Below are positions 7,521 through 15,767 of a stretch of DNA of 35,832 nucleotides, piece by piece. The DNA lies in the NCBI GenBank assembly GCA_017503725.1, contig JAFVSL010000013.1:1-35832 (forward strand), in the 5' to 3' direction. How positions within the stretch are numbered: position 1 is the stretch's first letter; each line of letters opens with the position of its first letter. The translations under genes were made by a program, and so were the position numbers. The notes beneath the pieces are model-generated. The model was not told where the DNA came from, did no database searches, and saw only the letters and a list, made by a program, of their open reading frames with translations. The stretch is from Alphaproteobacteria bacterium. Its GTDB lineage: Bacteria; Pseudomonadota; Alphaproteobacteria; Rs-D84.

Positions 7521-8598
7521 TTTTTATTCCTTGTTCTATTGATCTAACAATTCGTTTGATTTGTCTTTTTGATATGCTGGTAAATATTGGTAAACACAGC
7601 AGGCGTTGTGCAAATTTTTTAGTGTTGGGAAAATCAGAAGATTTTGCATCAGCAAGCCTTTCAATATACTTAAAGTCAAGCAATGGCGGAAATCCCAACG
7701 AGTGCTCTATGTTATTTTTTGTAAATTCCTTAATAATAGAATCTCGGACAGCAACAGATTTGCATATAATAGGGTAATTAAATATACTGATATTGCAATC
7801 TCTTTCATCCAAAACAGGTTGAACTTCATTTGTTTTGCACAGTGCTTTTGCATAAAAAAATGCCGCCTTTCTGCGTTTGTTCAAGATGCGTTTTGTGTTT
7901 TGCAGTTGCGCAACACCCAGTGCCGCATTAATGTCGCTCATACGAAAGTTATATCCTATATCTATTTCGTTAAGATAATCCTTAGATTTTTTAAATCCTT
8001 GATTGCGTAATGAACGTAATTTTGTCGCAAAATCCTCGTCATCTGTCACAATCATCCCGCCTTCACCAGTAGTAATTTGTTTGTTTGGATAAAAACCATA
8101 AACATGCGCCAACGCACCCGGTAATATTGGCGCCCCAAAAGATTCGCACGCATCTACAATGATAGGCAATCCAAATTTGCGTATTGTGGACAGGTCGCAC
8201 TTTTGCCCGAAGATATCAACGGGTAAAATGGCCTTTGTTTTATTTGATAGTTGTTTTTTTATGTTTCTAGTATTTATAAGTCCGTTTGTTGGATTTATGT
8301 CACAAAATACAGGTTTTGCCTTTTGATACAAAATACAGTTGGCAGAGGCAACAAAAGAATAAGCAGATGTGATGATTTCGTCATTTTGTGCAATCCCCAA
8401 TGCCTTTAAGCATATGTCTAATCCCGCGGTGCCGCTACTTACCGCTATTGCAAAACGACAACCAACAAATTCTGCAAATTTTTGTTCAAAACTTTCTACA
8501 AATGGGCCACGACTCAAATTTCCGGATTTTAGTGCTTTTTTTACAAGCCTCATTTCCAGATTCGTTATAAACGGCTGAAACAATGGTGTTCTTTTCAT
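7507..8598 (-). CDS. DegT/DnrJ/EryC1/StrS aminotransferase
   Basis: PLP-dependent enzymes of this family aminate keto-sugars or keto-cyclitols. Family landmarks are complete in 363 residues: GPFVESFEQKFAEFVG near residue 31, SSGTAGL (54-60), D149 in VDACES that contacts the PLP ring nitrogen, and the Schiff-base Lys K173 in YPNKQITTGEGG. RSLRNQG and IGYNFRMSDINAALG follow, as usual. It overlaps the phosphatase gene by 4 nt (ATGA). Homologues act in streptomycin, butirosin and neomycin pathways (scyllo-inosose aminotransferases) and in surface-sugar synthesis. The phosphatase next door is consistent with a sequence of sugar or cyclitol dephosphorylation and amination. Confidence 0.9.
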   Translation of the reverse strand: MKRTPLFQPFITNLEMRLVKKALKSGNLSRGPFVESFEQKFAEFVGCRFAIAVSSGTAGLDICLKALGIAQNDEIITSAYSFVASANCILYQKAKPVFCDINPTNGLINTRNIKKQLSNKTKAILPVDIFGQKCDLSTIRKFGLPIIVDACESFGAPILPGALAHVYGFYPNKQITTGEGGMIVTDDEDFATKLRSLRNQGFKKSKDYLNEIDIGYNFRMSDINAALGVAQLQNTKRILNKRRKAAFFYAKALCKTNEVQPVLDERDCNISIFNYPIICKSVAVRDSIIKEFTKNNIEHSLGFPPLLDFKYIERLADAKSSDFPNTKKFAQRLLCLPIFTSISKRQIKRIVRSIEQGIKNAQG

Positions 8599-9446
8599 AA
8601 TTTTTTTTGCCTATTATTTTCACGTATCTGATTTATTATTTTTTGATTGTAGGTCACAATTAGTTTAGGATTCTCAAAAGGTCTGTTGCTGTCTTGCTTC
8701 CCATAACACAGTGGGTTGCCGTGTAAATCAACAATAGCAGACTTCTGATTATAATTTGCATAGCGCAGTATTGCGTCATACGCAGCAATGTCCCATTCGT
8801 ATTGTCTATGAAATAAAGGCATTATATCACCCGAACCACAGAGTAGTGCAGCAGGGTTCGGTGCCCCAGTCATATCTGTGAATTTTGTTATGCCGAATTG
8901 GTTTAAATATTGTTTTATTGGCTCTGGTTCTGGGGACGCATTTGTTATTATGCCTATCAAATCATTTGTGTGCGAACTTGCATGATGCACAAGTTTTTTT
9001 CTCTTATTTTTCTTAATAACGTACGAACCTGTCGCAGAAGAACCGACAAATATAGTATTTTGTTCCGGAAAGTTGGCTAAGCCAAGCACAGGTTTACCAC
9101 GATGTATCAGCGATATTAAAATAGAATACGGCCCCGTATTATGCGAAAAACAAAAAGATCCGTCCAATGGGTCCACACACCAAAATGTATCATCATATAA
9201 TCTTGTATGCGCTTCTTCTGATATTATGGGGATATCGCTAAATGTTTGTATGTTTTTGTGTAAAAAATCAGACATCAGCAAATCTTCTGATTCTGCCAAG
9301 TTTTCTTTAGTTGTTATTAGTTCGTTCAGATCAAATGGTAAAAAGCCATTCTTATAAATATCGTGTCGTATTTCTTGTGCATACTTTCCAGACGCAACAA
9401 TTGTTTCGAATGATTTGTATAACAATGTTTTTATGTCCAGTTTCAT
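8595..9446 (-). CDS. Inositol monophosphatase / CysQ superfamily phosphatase
   Basis: The metal-binding motifs of this superfamily are present: ISEE at residues 75-78, WCVDPLDGS with D92, D95 and G96, and EWDIAAYDAIL near 215-225. The stretch after DPLDGS (HNTGPYSILISLI) looks more like CysQ-type bisphosphate nucleotidases than classical inositol monophosphatases. AGAGGA lies 6 nt before ATG 9446, so this start is preferred over the ATG at 9452, which overlaps the upstream stop as ATGA. The length of 283 is normal. In aminocyclitol clusters members of this superfamily remove phosphate from sugar or cyclitol intermediates; PAP hydrolysis is the alternative. Confidence 0.82.
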   Translation of the reverse strand: MKLDIKTLLYKSFETIVASGKYAQEIRHDIYKNGFLPFDLNELITTKENLAESEDLLMSDFLHKNIQTFSDIPIISEEAHTRLYDDTFWCVDPLDGSFCFSHNTGPYSILISLIHRGKPVLGLANFPEQNTIFVGSSATGSYVIKKNKRKKLVHHASSHTNDLIGIITNASPEPEPIKQYLNQFGITKFTDMTGAPNPAALLCGSGDIMPLFHRQYEWDIAAYDAILRYANYNQKSAIVDLHGNPLCYGKQDSNRPFENPKLIVTYNQKIINQIRENNRQKKL

Positions 9447-9448
9447 CG

Positions 9449-10420
9449 TCATTCCTCTATACAGATTTCATATGTGTTCGGATTCTTTTTTATCAATTGT
9501 AATAGTTGTTCTGTTTCTATATTTGCACAATTGTTTCTGCTTTTGCCCATTTGTAAACCGTTCGCACCATGCAGTGCTGGGGTGTATAAAATGTGCGTAG
9601 GTTTCATTTTTATACCATAGGCATCGTACAAAGCGTATCTGCTATCAAAATCTTTTTCCTTATAATGATCTAGTCCGCTAATGCACAAATCTATATCAAA
9701 ATATTTAATACGTGGCAACGCTAATATTTTATGGTACAGCCAATAATATAGGTCATGATAACCATAAACGCCTTGGTGCCCACAATCTGAACAAGTTAAA
9801 GAAATGTCCTCGTCTTTTATGATTGCCGCCACAGTACGTGCCGATGTGCATTTTGGACATATGGGGTTACAATATGTATAGGGAAAATTTTTGTGTAATG
9901 GAAACCCAAGGTTGTTCATTATATCGCCCAGTAAATCAGGGTTCTTAATGGTTTTTAAGACAACTTCCTTCATAATAGGTAAATCACGCATGCTGGAATT
10001 TCGCACGCATTTTATAGAAACGTTCGGAAAGCGTTCTTTGACTTCGTGTACAGCGGAACAGATAACTTTTTCCCAATAATCCACATCATGTGCTTCGTCT
10101 TTAGAAAATTGAAATGTTGTAAATTGTGGAATTACATTAAACGGGAATTCTTTCCAGTTAGTTTTTTCCGGGTCAAATCTTGTTTGTTCCCAATCGTTTA
10201 TAAAAACAAAGAAATTGAATCTGGCCTGTTTGCCATTTTTTTCTAATTCTTCACAAAGTAGAATAGGGTAAGCCACAAAAGGAATTCTGTTGCCAGCATG
10301 AAAACCATAAGGTTTGATTCCCAAGAAAATATTTTCATCCCCAGTAAATTCGTGGGCGATTTCTTTAAGGCCGTTCATTAATAAATAGGGTTTATGTTCT
10401 AAACTCAATTCAGTCTCCAT
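9449..10420 (-). CDS. Truncated class I lysyl-tRNA-synthetase-like protein
   Basis: This 323-residue protein looks like the catalytic part of a class I aminoacyl-tRNA synthetase. GFHAGN at residues 39-44 fits the HxGH/HxGN nucleotide-binding motif, and LQMGKS at 289-294 fits KMSKS. Between them are a zinc ribbon (C188, C191, C210, C213) and FDIDLCISGLDHYKEKDFDS, which parallels the FxPFGKDH...SYDT region of class I LysRS. The roughly 200-residue C-terminal anticodon-binding part of LysRS is missing, so it probably does not charge tRNA in the usual way. ATG 10420 is chosen because upstream frame lies inside the previous gene; the overlap is 16 nt. A role in activating an amino acid for attachment to a small molecule is inference. 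Confidence 0.6.
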   Translation of the reverse strand: METELSLEHKPYLLMNGLKEIAHEFTGDENIFLGIKPYGFHAGNRIPFVAYPILLCEELEKNGKQARFNFFVFINDWEQTRFDPEKTNWKEFPFNVIPQFTTFQFSKDEAHDVDYWEKVICSAVHEVKERFPNVSIKCVRNSSMRDLPIMKEVVLKTIKNPDLLGDIMNNLGFPLHKNFPYTYCNPICPKCTSARTVAAIIKDEDISLTCSDCGHQGVYGYHDLYYWLYHKILALPRIKYFDIDLCISGLDHYKEKDFDSRYALYDAYGIKMKPTHILYTPALHGANGLQMGKSRNNCANIETEQLLQLIKKNPNTYEICIEE

Positions 10421-11505
10421 CTTGTGCAAATATCCTTGAAAATAAACTCTGCTCCATCTGTGCCATATTTTGTTAACAGGGCGCATTGTTTACTATATGT
10501 GGGGATTTGTGATACGGTTTTCTCAAACATTTTTCTTAACTTGGCCATAACAGAAGGCGTTTGTTGGATTTGTTGCGCCAATTGATTGATTTTTATTATG
10601 GCATCATATTCGGGCAGACCGTTTATATTTAAATCACCATCAGTTAAATTTTCCCAGGTAATATCTATGCCTGTTGTTTCAAACTGTCTAAAAATGTTAT
10701 AATTTACCCACTGACTCAGATTTGTCGGCATAATGAAACTTATTGGCGTGCCAAGAAACAAGCTTTCTATAGTTGTATTCAAACCAGGGGTGCTGATGCA
10801 CAATTCTGATACAGATAATTTGTGCAAAAAGTCATTTTTTGTCAGGCTTTCAAACCGTATATTTGGTGCAGACACTTTAGTTTGTAAATATTTCAATCCG
10901 TCTTTACCCCCAGTAACGGTAACATGGTGTTTTGTGGTGTTAAGACAATATGCGATTAGATTCAGATAGTCGGTTGGGGGCAAATCGCTTAATGGGGATT
11001 TTAGACCGCCAAGTTGCAAGATAGTGCCCTGTCGCTTTGTGCTGGGGGTAATTAAATTTATGTCTTTATCAATTATTAGCGGGGTTGCGATTGCGTTGTC
11101 GTGTCCAGACATTTTGTCCAGAACTGTTGGAAAATCATTCGCATAATATATGTCTGCCTTCAGATAGTCATCTGGTATTTTATCCCATAAATATGTTAGA
11201 GTATCAATAAAGCAAGATGGAATGCTTAATTCTTTTGCAACCAAGACAGCAAATCTGTTCAGTGAACTTATTACATATGGATCTTTGTGCTGTTTAAGCA
11301 ATGATTGTATCTGTTTAACATCTCGCTGATCTATGTCGACAATCTGTATATTAGACGTATTATTGTCCAGAATCTCAGCGCAGAGTCCACGAGCGATGAC
11401 GTAAATCTTTACATTTGTAAGATTGGTGAAATGGCGCAAGACCGCCATCATGGTCGCTGTAGGGCCATAACCAAATGGGTTAGAGAAGAACAATAAGCTT
11501 TTCAT
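10405..11505 (-). CDS. GT-B fold glycosyltransferase, MGT/MurG-like
   Basis: The first gene of the minus-strand operon encodes 366 residues. The N-terminus LLFFSNPFGYGPTATMMAVL is the G-rich loop of GT-B transferases. The C-terminal domain has a strand-loop GTILQLGGLKSP, then HHVTVTGGKDG, then ELCISTPGLNTTIESLFLGTPISFIMP, which resembles the donor-binding S-x-G-x-x-T-x-x-E-x-x-x-x-G-x-P pattern of UDP-glycosyltransferases and MurG. The start at 11505 is the only good one; GTGGG stands ahead of it. The precise family is uncertain. Two unlike glycosyltransferases in one operon suggest a product with at least two glycosidic bonds. Confidence 0.65.
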   Translation of the reverse strand: MKSLLFFSNPFGYGPTATMMAVLRHFTNLTNVKIYVIARGLCAEILDNNTSNIQIVDIDQRDVKQIQSLLKQHKDPYVISSLNRFAVLVAKELSIPSCFIDTLTYLWDKIPDDYLKADIYYANDFPTVLDKMSGHDNAIATPLIIDKDINLITPSTKRQGTILQLGGLKSPLSDLPPTDYLNLIAYCLNTTKHHVTVTGGKDGLKYLQTKVSAPNIRFESLTKNDFLHKLSVSELCISTPGLNTTIESLFLGTPISFIMPTNLSQWVNYNIFRQFETTGIDITWENLTDGDLNINGLPEYDAIIKINQLAQQIQQTPSVMAKLRKMFEKTVSQIPTYSKQCALLTKYGTDGAEFIFKDICTRWRLN

Positions 11506-11647
11506 CAGCTTTTTCCCACGGTTTTTTGTAAGTTTATATCAGAATTTAGTAAAATCAAGCGATTTGTATAAAAATCCCTGTAAATTCCCTATAAAAGTTG
11601 GAATTTGTATGTGGTTGGTCGTGATAAAATCGTACTCCGCCAGGAAT

Positions 11648-11675
11648 AAAAAATGCCCCGAATGGGGTATTTTTT
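11648..11675 (-). terminator. Intrinsic terminator overlapping the stop of the next gene
   Basis: A 7-bp stem (11653-11659 with 11664-11670, 4-nt loop) is followed on the minus strand by six T. The stop codon of the 12222-11674 gene lies at its foot. The flanking A and T runs make it look bidirectional, but no plus-strand gene enters it. Confidence 0.8.
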
Positions 11676-12222
11676 ATTCGCGATCTCCGCGCAGTTTTTG
11701 TAGGTGCACTTGTGATTCTTTTGGAATGCCCAGTGATTCCATTTGTGCCTGCGCGTTTTCAAATTTCGTTTTTAACGTCCCCTTGGTCATTTTAGGATCT
11801 TTCATCCCCAGGCTACGTATGTTTTTAAGGTAATGAACCACATCGTGATATCGTTTGTCGCATTTAGCCAATGCGGCGGCCCATATATAAGAGGCCGCTC
11901 TTATGTTGGTGTTCAGGTCCCCAGAAAAAGAATAATCCTTGCCTTCTGGTGTTATTATAAAAAAGCCAGCGCCATTGGGCCACTTGCGTATTGTAAACTT
12001 ACCAATTTTTACACTTGTTGCACGATTGGTGTTAAGGGTTTGACTGCCACTAATCCAGTGATTGTTACCTGGAATGTCGTTTTTTTCAATTAAATCGGTT
12101 TGTTTACCGATGGTTCGGTATGTTGTTGCTACCTTTGCTTCTATATTTTCATCTAATAATAAATCTGCAATTTGTTTTAAGACTTCGTTTGTTTCTGCGC
12201 TTTTATCTTTTTTGTTTGACAT
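11674..12222 (-). CDS. Hypothetical protein, 182 residues
   Basis: No family was recognised. The protein is soluble and charged, with no signal peptide or membrane segment. The N-terminal 35 residues look helical (NEVLKQIADLLLDENIEAKV), a middle part looks like beta strands (SVKIGKFTIRKWPNGAGFFII), and the C-terminal third is helical and lysine-rich (KTKFENAQAQMESLGIPKES). GAGGAG sits 7 nt before ATG 12222 and a terminator follows the stop, so it appears to be a single-gene unit. Its codon use is nearer to the core than to the A+T-rich block beside it. It is a real gene by start and stop signals; the function is unknown. Confidence 0.65.
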   Translation of the reverse strand: MSNKKDKSAETNEVLKQIADLLLDENIEAKVATTYRTIGKQTDLIEKNDIPGNNHWISGSQTLNTNRATSVKIGKFTIRKWPNGAGFFIITPEGKDYSFSGDLNTNIRAASYIWAAALAKCDKRYHDVVHYLKNIRSLGMKDPKMTKGTLKTKFENAQAQMESLGIPKESQVHLQKLRGDRE

Positions 12223-12297
12223 GGTGCACTCCTCTATGCCAAAAAGTATATCATAAAATTATGAATATAGCTACAACAAGGTGCCCAGATCAGGGCG

Positions 12298-13485
12298 CTA
12301 TCGTTTTGTTTTTCCTAACAAGTATGCGTTCAGTTTATTAAATTTGGCGGTTGTATATTGTTTTAATATGTCCTGATTTGCATTTGTTGCCTGTAGTATG
12401 GCATCTGTATATGGTATTAAGACATCGCCATTTGGGGCCGGTGTCCATATGCGAAAGTTTTCTTTGATGAATTCTTCGTTGTCATATTCGTCCGTTGTAA
12501 AATAGCAGGACAATGACCGCATCATCTGAATCAGAAATTCTGGTCCATATTGCCCCAGTGCCGGATTAAACGGCGACAGGTACTCTGACTTTTTTGATAT
12601 CAGGCGTTCCAGTGCCGGCTTGTTCAAATCTGCGTTTTTTACACGCGTTGCCAATTCCTGGGGGTTCATGGTTGGTTCGACCCCATATTGCTGGGCGTAT
12701 ATCATCGCGTCTTTTGGGCTAAATATTTCAAAGTCTTCGGGGCGCGGTATCTTGCGCAGTGTTTGGGTATAGTTATGGTATACATCCGTGCCCGCGGGCA
12801 TTTTATCAGACAATAACACATAATATTGAAACGTGTTAAACAAATCGACATAGCACCACAATTGATTACTTTGTGAAAACAGAATCAGATTATGAAACAA
12901 TTCGACCGGCGTCCCCAGTTCCAGAATCGTATCCACCGGATTCATTGGACAGAACGGAACCAGCGGATAATTATACTCAATTTTTGAAATATTATTACCG
13001 GAACCCGTGACTGATAATCCGTGTTGTAATAATTTTAAATCGACATTCATCGCCAATGCATAGTTAAACGCAATTTTTGCAAGTCCGGTCTCGAACGTTG
13101 TGTTATCCAGGTCAAAGTCATATGACGCAATTTCCAGTGGTAATTTCGAAATGTCGCATCGTAATTTACGGCTAAGGGCCGGGCAACTGGTAACTTTGCC
13201 GGCTTTGATTGTTGCGTCATATATTTGCCCGTCATATTTAATTTTTCCGCTATATGGTGGCAAAGAGTTTTTGTTGTGTGTCTTGGTCATATTGCCAATG
13301 GCGCCCACAATCGGGTTAAAAATTTTTGTAAATGGTGCATCAATATGGCGACTGACATAATTATTACATTCCGGACAGCATATGTCTTCGGATTCATACA
13401 GGCCACCCAGCGCGTTTTGTATAACGTGTTCGCGACTGGGGGTTGTAATCTCTTTGTTACAGTAAACGCAATTTTTTCTGGCCAT
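12298..13485 (-). CDS. HNH endonuclease-like protein (HNH_5 type zinc motif)
   Basis: The N-terminal 60 residues carry CVYCNKEI...SREHVIQNALGG...CCPECNNYVS. This matches HNH_5-type nuclease motifs: two CxxC zinc pairs around a central EH, with N at the end of the second pair. The remaining 330 residues are of unknown type, with no membrane segment. ATG 13485 puts the motif at the very start; an ATG 7 codons upstream adds nothing recognisable, and no strong ribosome site is seen for either. The gene is divergent from the Cys-rich secreted protein gene. Such proteins occur in defence systems and mobile elements, but no partner gene stands beside it. Catalytic activity is inference. Confidence 0.62.
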   Translation of the reverse strand: MARKNCVYCNKEITTPSREHVIQNALGGLYESEDICCPECNNYVSRHIDAPFTKIFNPIVGAIGNMTKTHNKNSLPPYSGKIKYDGQIYDATIKAGKVTSCPALSRKLRCDISKLPLEIASYDFDLDNTTFETGLAKIAFNYALAMNVDLKLLQHGLSVTGSGNNISKIEYNYPLVPFCPMNPVDTILELGTPVELFHNLILFSQSNQLWCYVDLFNTFQYYVLLSDKMPAGTDVYHNYTQTLRKIPRPEDFEIFSPKDAMIYAQQYGVEPTMNPQELATRVKNADLNKPALERLISKKSEYLSPFNPALGQYGPEFLIQMMRSLSCYFTTDEYDNEEFIKENFRIWTPAPNGDVLIPYTDAILQATNANQDILKQYTTAKFNKLNAYLLGKTKR

Positions 13486-13569
13486 AGTACAACGATTGTA
13501 ATACATAAATTATAATTGTCAAGATTTGCTGAGGTCGTATATCAAAACTTTGAAATGCCAAAAAACGCC

Positions 13570-13598
13570 TTGATAAAAATCGCGCAAAACGGTATAAT
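13570..13598 (+). promoter_or_regulatory. Sigma-70-type promoter before the Cys-rich protein gene
   Basis: TTGATA (13570-13575), 17-nt spacer, TATAAT (13593-13598). Transcription would start near 13606, giving a leader of about 100 nt. The leader contains a 7-bp inverted repeat (13623-13629 with 13650-13656) and an 11-codon frame (13623-13658). Confidence 0.7.
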
Positions 13599-13707
13599 AC
13601 ACGGCATAGAGACGAAAAATATATGCCGAATCCAATGGGACGTTTTTCCTCGGCATAAAATCATAATTAAAAATCCCTGATTTCTGCATATTTTATCCCC
13701 CATTTTT

Positions 13708-14616
13708 GTGCCGAATCTAAACGTCGGTTTGGTTGTGGCGTTTGGACTGCTTTTGAACGTGGGTATATTAAATTCTTCGTTGGCGGCAAGTTATTGTACG
13801 TCGACTCTTTGTACATCTGAGACACTGACGAATACCAAAGATGCGGTTAGTGGGCTTTCGACAACGTGCAGTATCACCGACACAGTGCAATTTGGTGGTG
13901 ATTGTTTGCGTCATTGTAATACGTGCAAAACGGGGTATACCAAAACCGCCCAGACATACAGTGCTGCCAGTTGTTCAAATACCATCACCGTATACAATTG
14001 TGTCAGTAATTCATCGGGTGGTGGCGATGACGACGACAGTGGTTCTGGTGGCGTTCGTCCATTTAACTGTGTAGCGGGACCGTATTCAAGCGCAATGTGC
14101 GGTACAACGTTTGCAAACAGCCTTACGGGGTGTTCTGCATCATCATCTTATTGCTTTGGAACGACCGCGGTAAAAACGTGTGACACATGTCGCGCGGGAT
14201 ATACCGCAACCACCAAGACGTTAAGTGTCGGCACGTGCAGCAGCGATTATTCTTATACCGATTGCGTGTCTTCTGGTGGTGGGGTTGGGGGTACATCTTG
14301 CACCACCAATGCCGATTGTGGTACGGACAGCGATTGGTGGGGAACTGGTTCGATACAAACACGAACGAGCCATCTTTGCCTCCGTAACACATGTTCATCT
14401 AGCATGCGGGCGCGATGTGCACCGGGATATTATGATGAAAATGGCATAGGATCGGGGATGGCGTTTCAGATATCCTGTGTCCCGTGTCCGGAACCCGGGA
14501 CCAGTTCCGCCGCCGCCAAGTCAATAAATCTTTGCTATGTGCCGGCGAATACAACCTTGACGGATACGTCGGGTGTATACAGTTTTTCGTCTGACTGTAG
14601 TTATATGTCAGATTAG
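13708..14616 (+). CDS. Secreted Cys-rich repeat protein
   Basis: The 302-residue protein starts with a hydrophobic stretch ending ...SSLAAS, a likely signal peptide although its first residues lack the usual Lys/Arg. Two repeats follow, about residues 52-98 and 140-186. Each has a Cys pair of the CxxC type followed by GYT and a final Tyr-x-x-Cys (CNTCKTGYT and CDTCRAGYT), separated by Gly/Ser/Asp linkers. A third Cys-rich part has CAPGYYDENG and CVPCPEPG. The end, TLTDTSGVYSFSSDC, resembles the C-terminus of the 19972-19493 protein. GTG 13708 is the only start that keeps the hydrophobic segment; no ribosome site is clear. A disulfide-rich surface or exported role is likely; the function is unknown. 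Confidence 0.65.
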   Translation: MPNLNVGLVVAFGLLLNVGILNSSLAASYCTSTLCTSETLTNTKDAVSGLSTTCSITDTVQFGGDCLRHCNTCKTGYTKTAQTYSAASCSNTITVYNCVSNSSGGGDDDDSGSGGVRPFNCVAGPYSSAMCGTTFANSLTGCSASSSYCFGTTAVKTCDTCRAGYTATTKTLSVGTCSSDYSYTDCVSSGGGVGGTSCTTNADCGTDSDWWGTGSIQTRTSHLCLRNTCSSSMRARCAPGYYDENGIGSGMAFQISCVPCPEPGTSSAAAKSINLCYVPANTTLTDTSGVYSFSSDCSYMSD

Positions 14617-14628
14617 GTGCCCATTGAA

Positions 14629-14660
14629 TAAAAAAAATCCCGCAAATGCGGGATTTTTTA
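14629..14660. terminator. Bidirectional intrinsic terminator between convergent genes
   Basis: An 8-bp stem (14636-14643 with 14648-14655, loop AAAT) has an A run on the left and a T run on the right. It can end both the plus-strand Cys-rich gene and the minus-strand gap gene. Confidence 0.85.
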
Positions 14661-14673
14661 TCTTGGGGGCTTC

Positions 14674-15672
14674 TTATATCAATTTACCCATTGCAACCGC
14701 TGTGTCGCACATACGGTTTGAAAAGCCCCATTCATTATCATACCAGGCTGTTACGTGAACCAATTTATCCCCCAAGACCTTGGTCTGGCCCGCGTCAAAT
14801 ATGGAACTGTGCGCATCGTGGGTAAAGTCAATCGATACCAACGGCAAATCGTTATATCCAAATGTTTTGGATTCTGCGGCCTTCATCGCTGCATTTATCG
14901 CGTCGACCGTTGCGTCTTTTTCCAGGTTCGCAACCAATTCAACCACCGAAACGTCTGGGGTTGGTACGCGAATTGCCATCCCGTCCAGTTTGCCCGCCAA
15001 TTCCGGCAATACCAATCCGATTGCCTTGGCGGCACCGGTGCTGGTCGGAATCATAGACAGGTTTGCCGCACGTGCGCGACGAAAATCCTTGTGATTTTTA
15101 TCCAACAATTGCTGGTCGCCGGTATATGCGTGAACCGTTGTCATCCAGCCTGATTTTACGCCAAATGTGTCATTCAACACCTTGACCACCGGGGCCAGAC
15201 AGTTTGTTGTGCACGATGCGTTTGACACAATCAGATCCGCCGCCGTCAATGTGTCTTGGTTAACACCATATACGATTGTTTTATCTGCGCCCGCCGATGG
15301 TGCCGATACCAGAACACGTTTCGCCCCCGCATCCAGGTGCACACGTGCCTTGTCTGCGGCGGTAAAGATACCGGTGCATTCCATAACAATATCGATTCCC
15401 AATTCGCCCCACGGCAATTTTGCCGGATCGCGTTCGGCAATACACTTGATATGCTGGTTCCCAACGTTAATGTATTCACCGTCCAGTGTGACATCCATTG
15501 GCAAATTCCCGTGCACAGAATCATATTTTAACAAATATGCGTTTTGTTCCGCCGGGGCCAAATCATTAACCGCAACAAATTCGATGTCGTCGCGTTTTGC
15601 CTCTAACGCCGCGCGCAATACCAAGCGACCAATGCGACCAAAGCCGTTAATTGCAACTCTTACTTTTGACAT
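14674..15672 (-). CDS. gap: Glyceraldehyde-3-phosphate dehydrogenase, type I
   Basis: GAPDH oxidises glyceraldehyde 3-phosphate to 1,3-bisphosphoglycerate in cytosolic glycolysis. The NAD-binding start VAINGFGRIGR, the catalytic Cys C154 in SNASCTTNC, the His in TTVHAYTGDQ near 181, RRARAANLSMIPTSTGAA, and the C-terminal WYDNEWGFSNR are all intact. At 332 residues it has full length. VNDL after the second strand suggests NAD rather than NADP use. AAGGA is 9 nt before ATG 15672. A promoter of the form TTGTAA-18-TAAGAT is at 15709-15738. pgk lies 2.3 kb away, so the two glycolytic genes are near but not in one operon. The identification is firm. Confidence 0.97.
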   Translation of the reverse strand: MSKVRVAINGFGRIGRLVLRAALEAKRDDIEFVAVNDLAPAEQNAYLLKYDSVHGNLPMDVTLDGEYINVGNQHIKCIAERDPAKLPWGELGIDIVMECTGIFTAADKARVHLDAGAKRVLVSAPSAGADKTIVYGVNQDTLTAADLIVSNASCTTNCLAPVVKVLNDTFGVKSGWMTTVHAYTGDQQLLDKNHKDFRRARAANLSMIPTSTGAAKAIGLVLPELAGKLDGMAIRVPTPDVSVVELVANLEKDATVDAINAAMKAAESKTFGYNDLPLVSIDFTHDAHSSIFDAGQTKVLGDKLVHVTAWYDNEWGFSNRMCDTAVAMGKLI

Positions 15673-15708
15673 AATATATTTCCTTTCGTTTGTTTATTGG
15701 ACAAACCT

Positions 15709-15759
15709 ATCTTAGCACCATAATTTTTAGATTTACAAGCATTTATTATGGGATATAAT
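15709..15759. promoter_or_regulatory. Overlapping divergent promoters of gap and miaA
   Basis: For miaA (plus strand): TTTACA at 15732-15737, 16-nt spacer, TATAAT at 15754-15759. For gap (minus strand): TTGTAA at 15738-15733, 18-nt spacer, TAAGAT at 15714-15709. The two -35 boxes share the same bases, so polymerase binding on one strand should exclude the other. Confidence 0.65.
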
Positions 15760-15767
15760 CCAGATAA

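Larger units (their letters stand above)
58..11505. other. A+T-rich accessory block (candidate genomic island)
   Basis: This stretch is visibly richer in A+T than the genes to its right and uses many AAA, ATA, AGA and TTA codons, whereas the core genes (gap, pgk, rnhB, cdsA) favour CGT, GCG and CTG. It contains a recombinase remnant at one edge, a nucleotide-metabolism pair, a three-gene plus-strand operon and a six-gene minus-strand operon that meet tail to tail. No attachment-site repeat or tRNA was found at either edge, so the boundaries are approximate and the left end may lie outside the window. Lateral acquisition is inference from composition and content. Confidence 0.55.

Noticed and set aside
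12270..12300. Terminator after the 182-residue gene's upstream gap (GTGCCC...GGGCGC)
   Set aside because: The stem is short, partly wobble-paired and lacks a T run on the relevant strand.
15167..15715. Plus-strand open frame opposite gap
   Set aside because: Shadow of GAPDH caused by its codon bias; no independent evidence.
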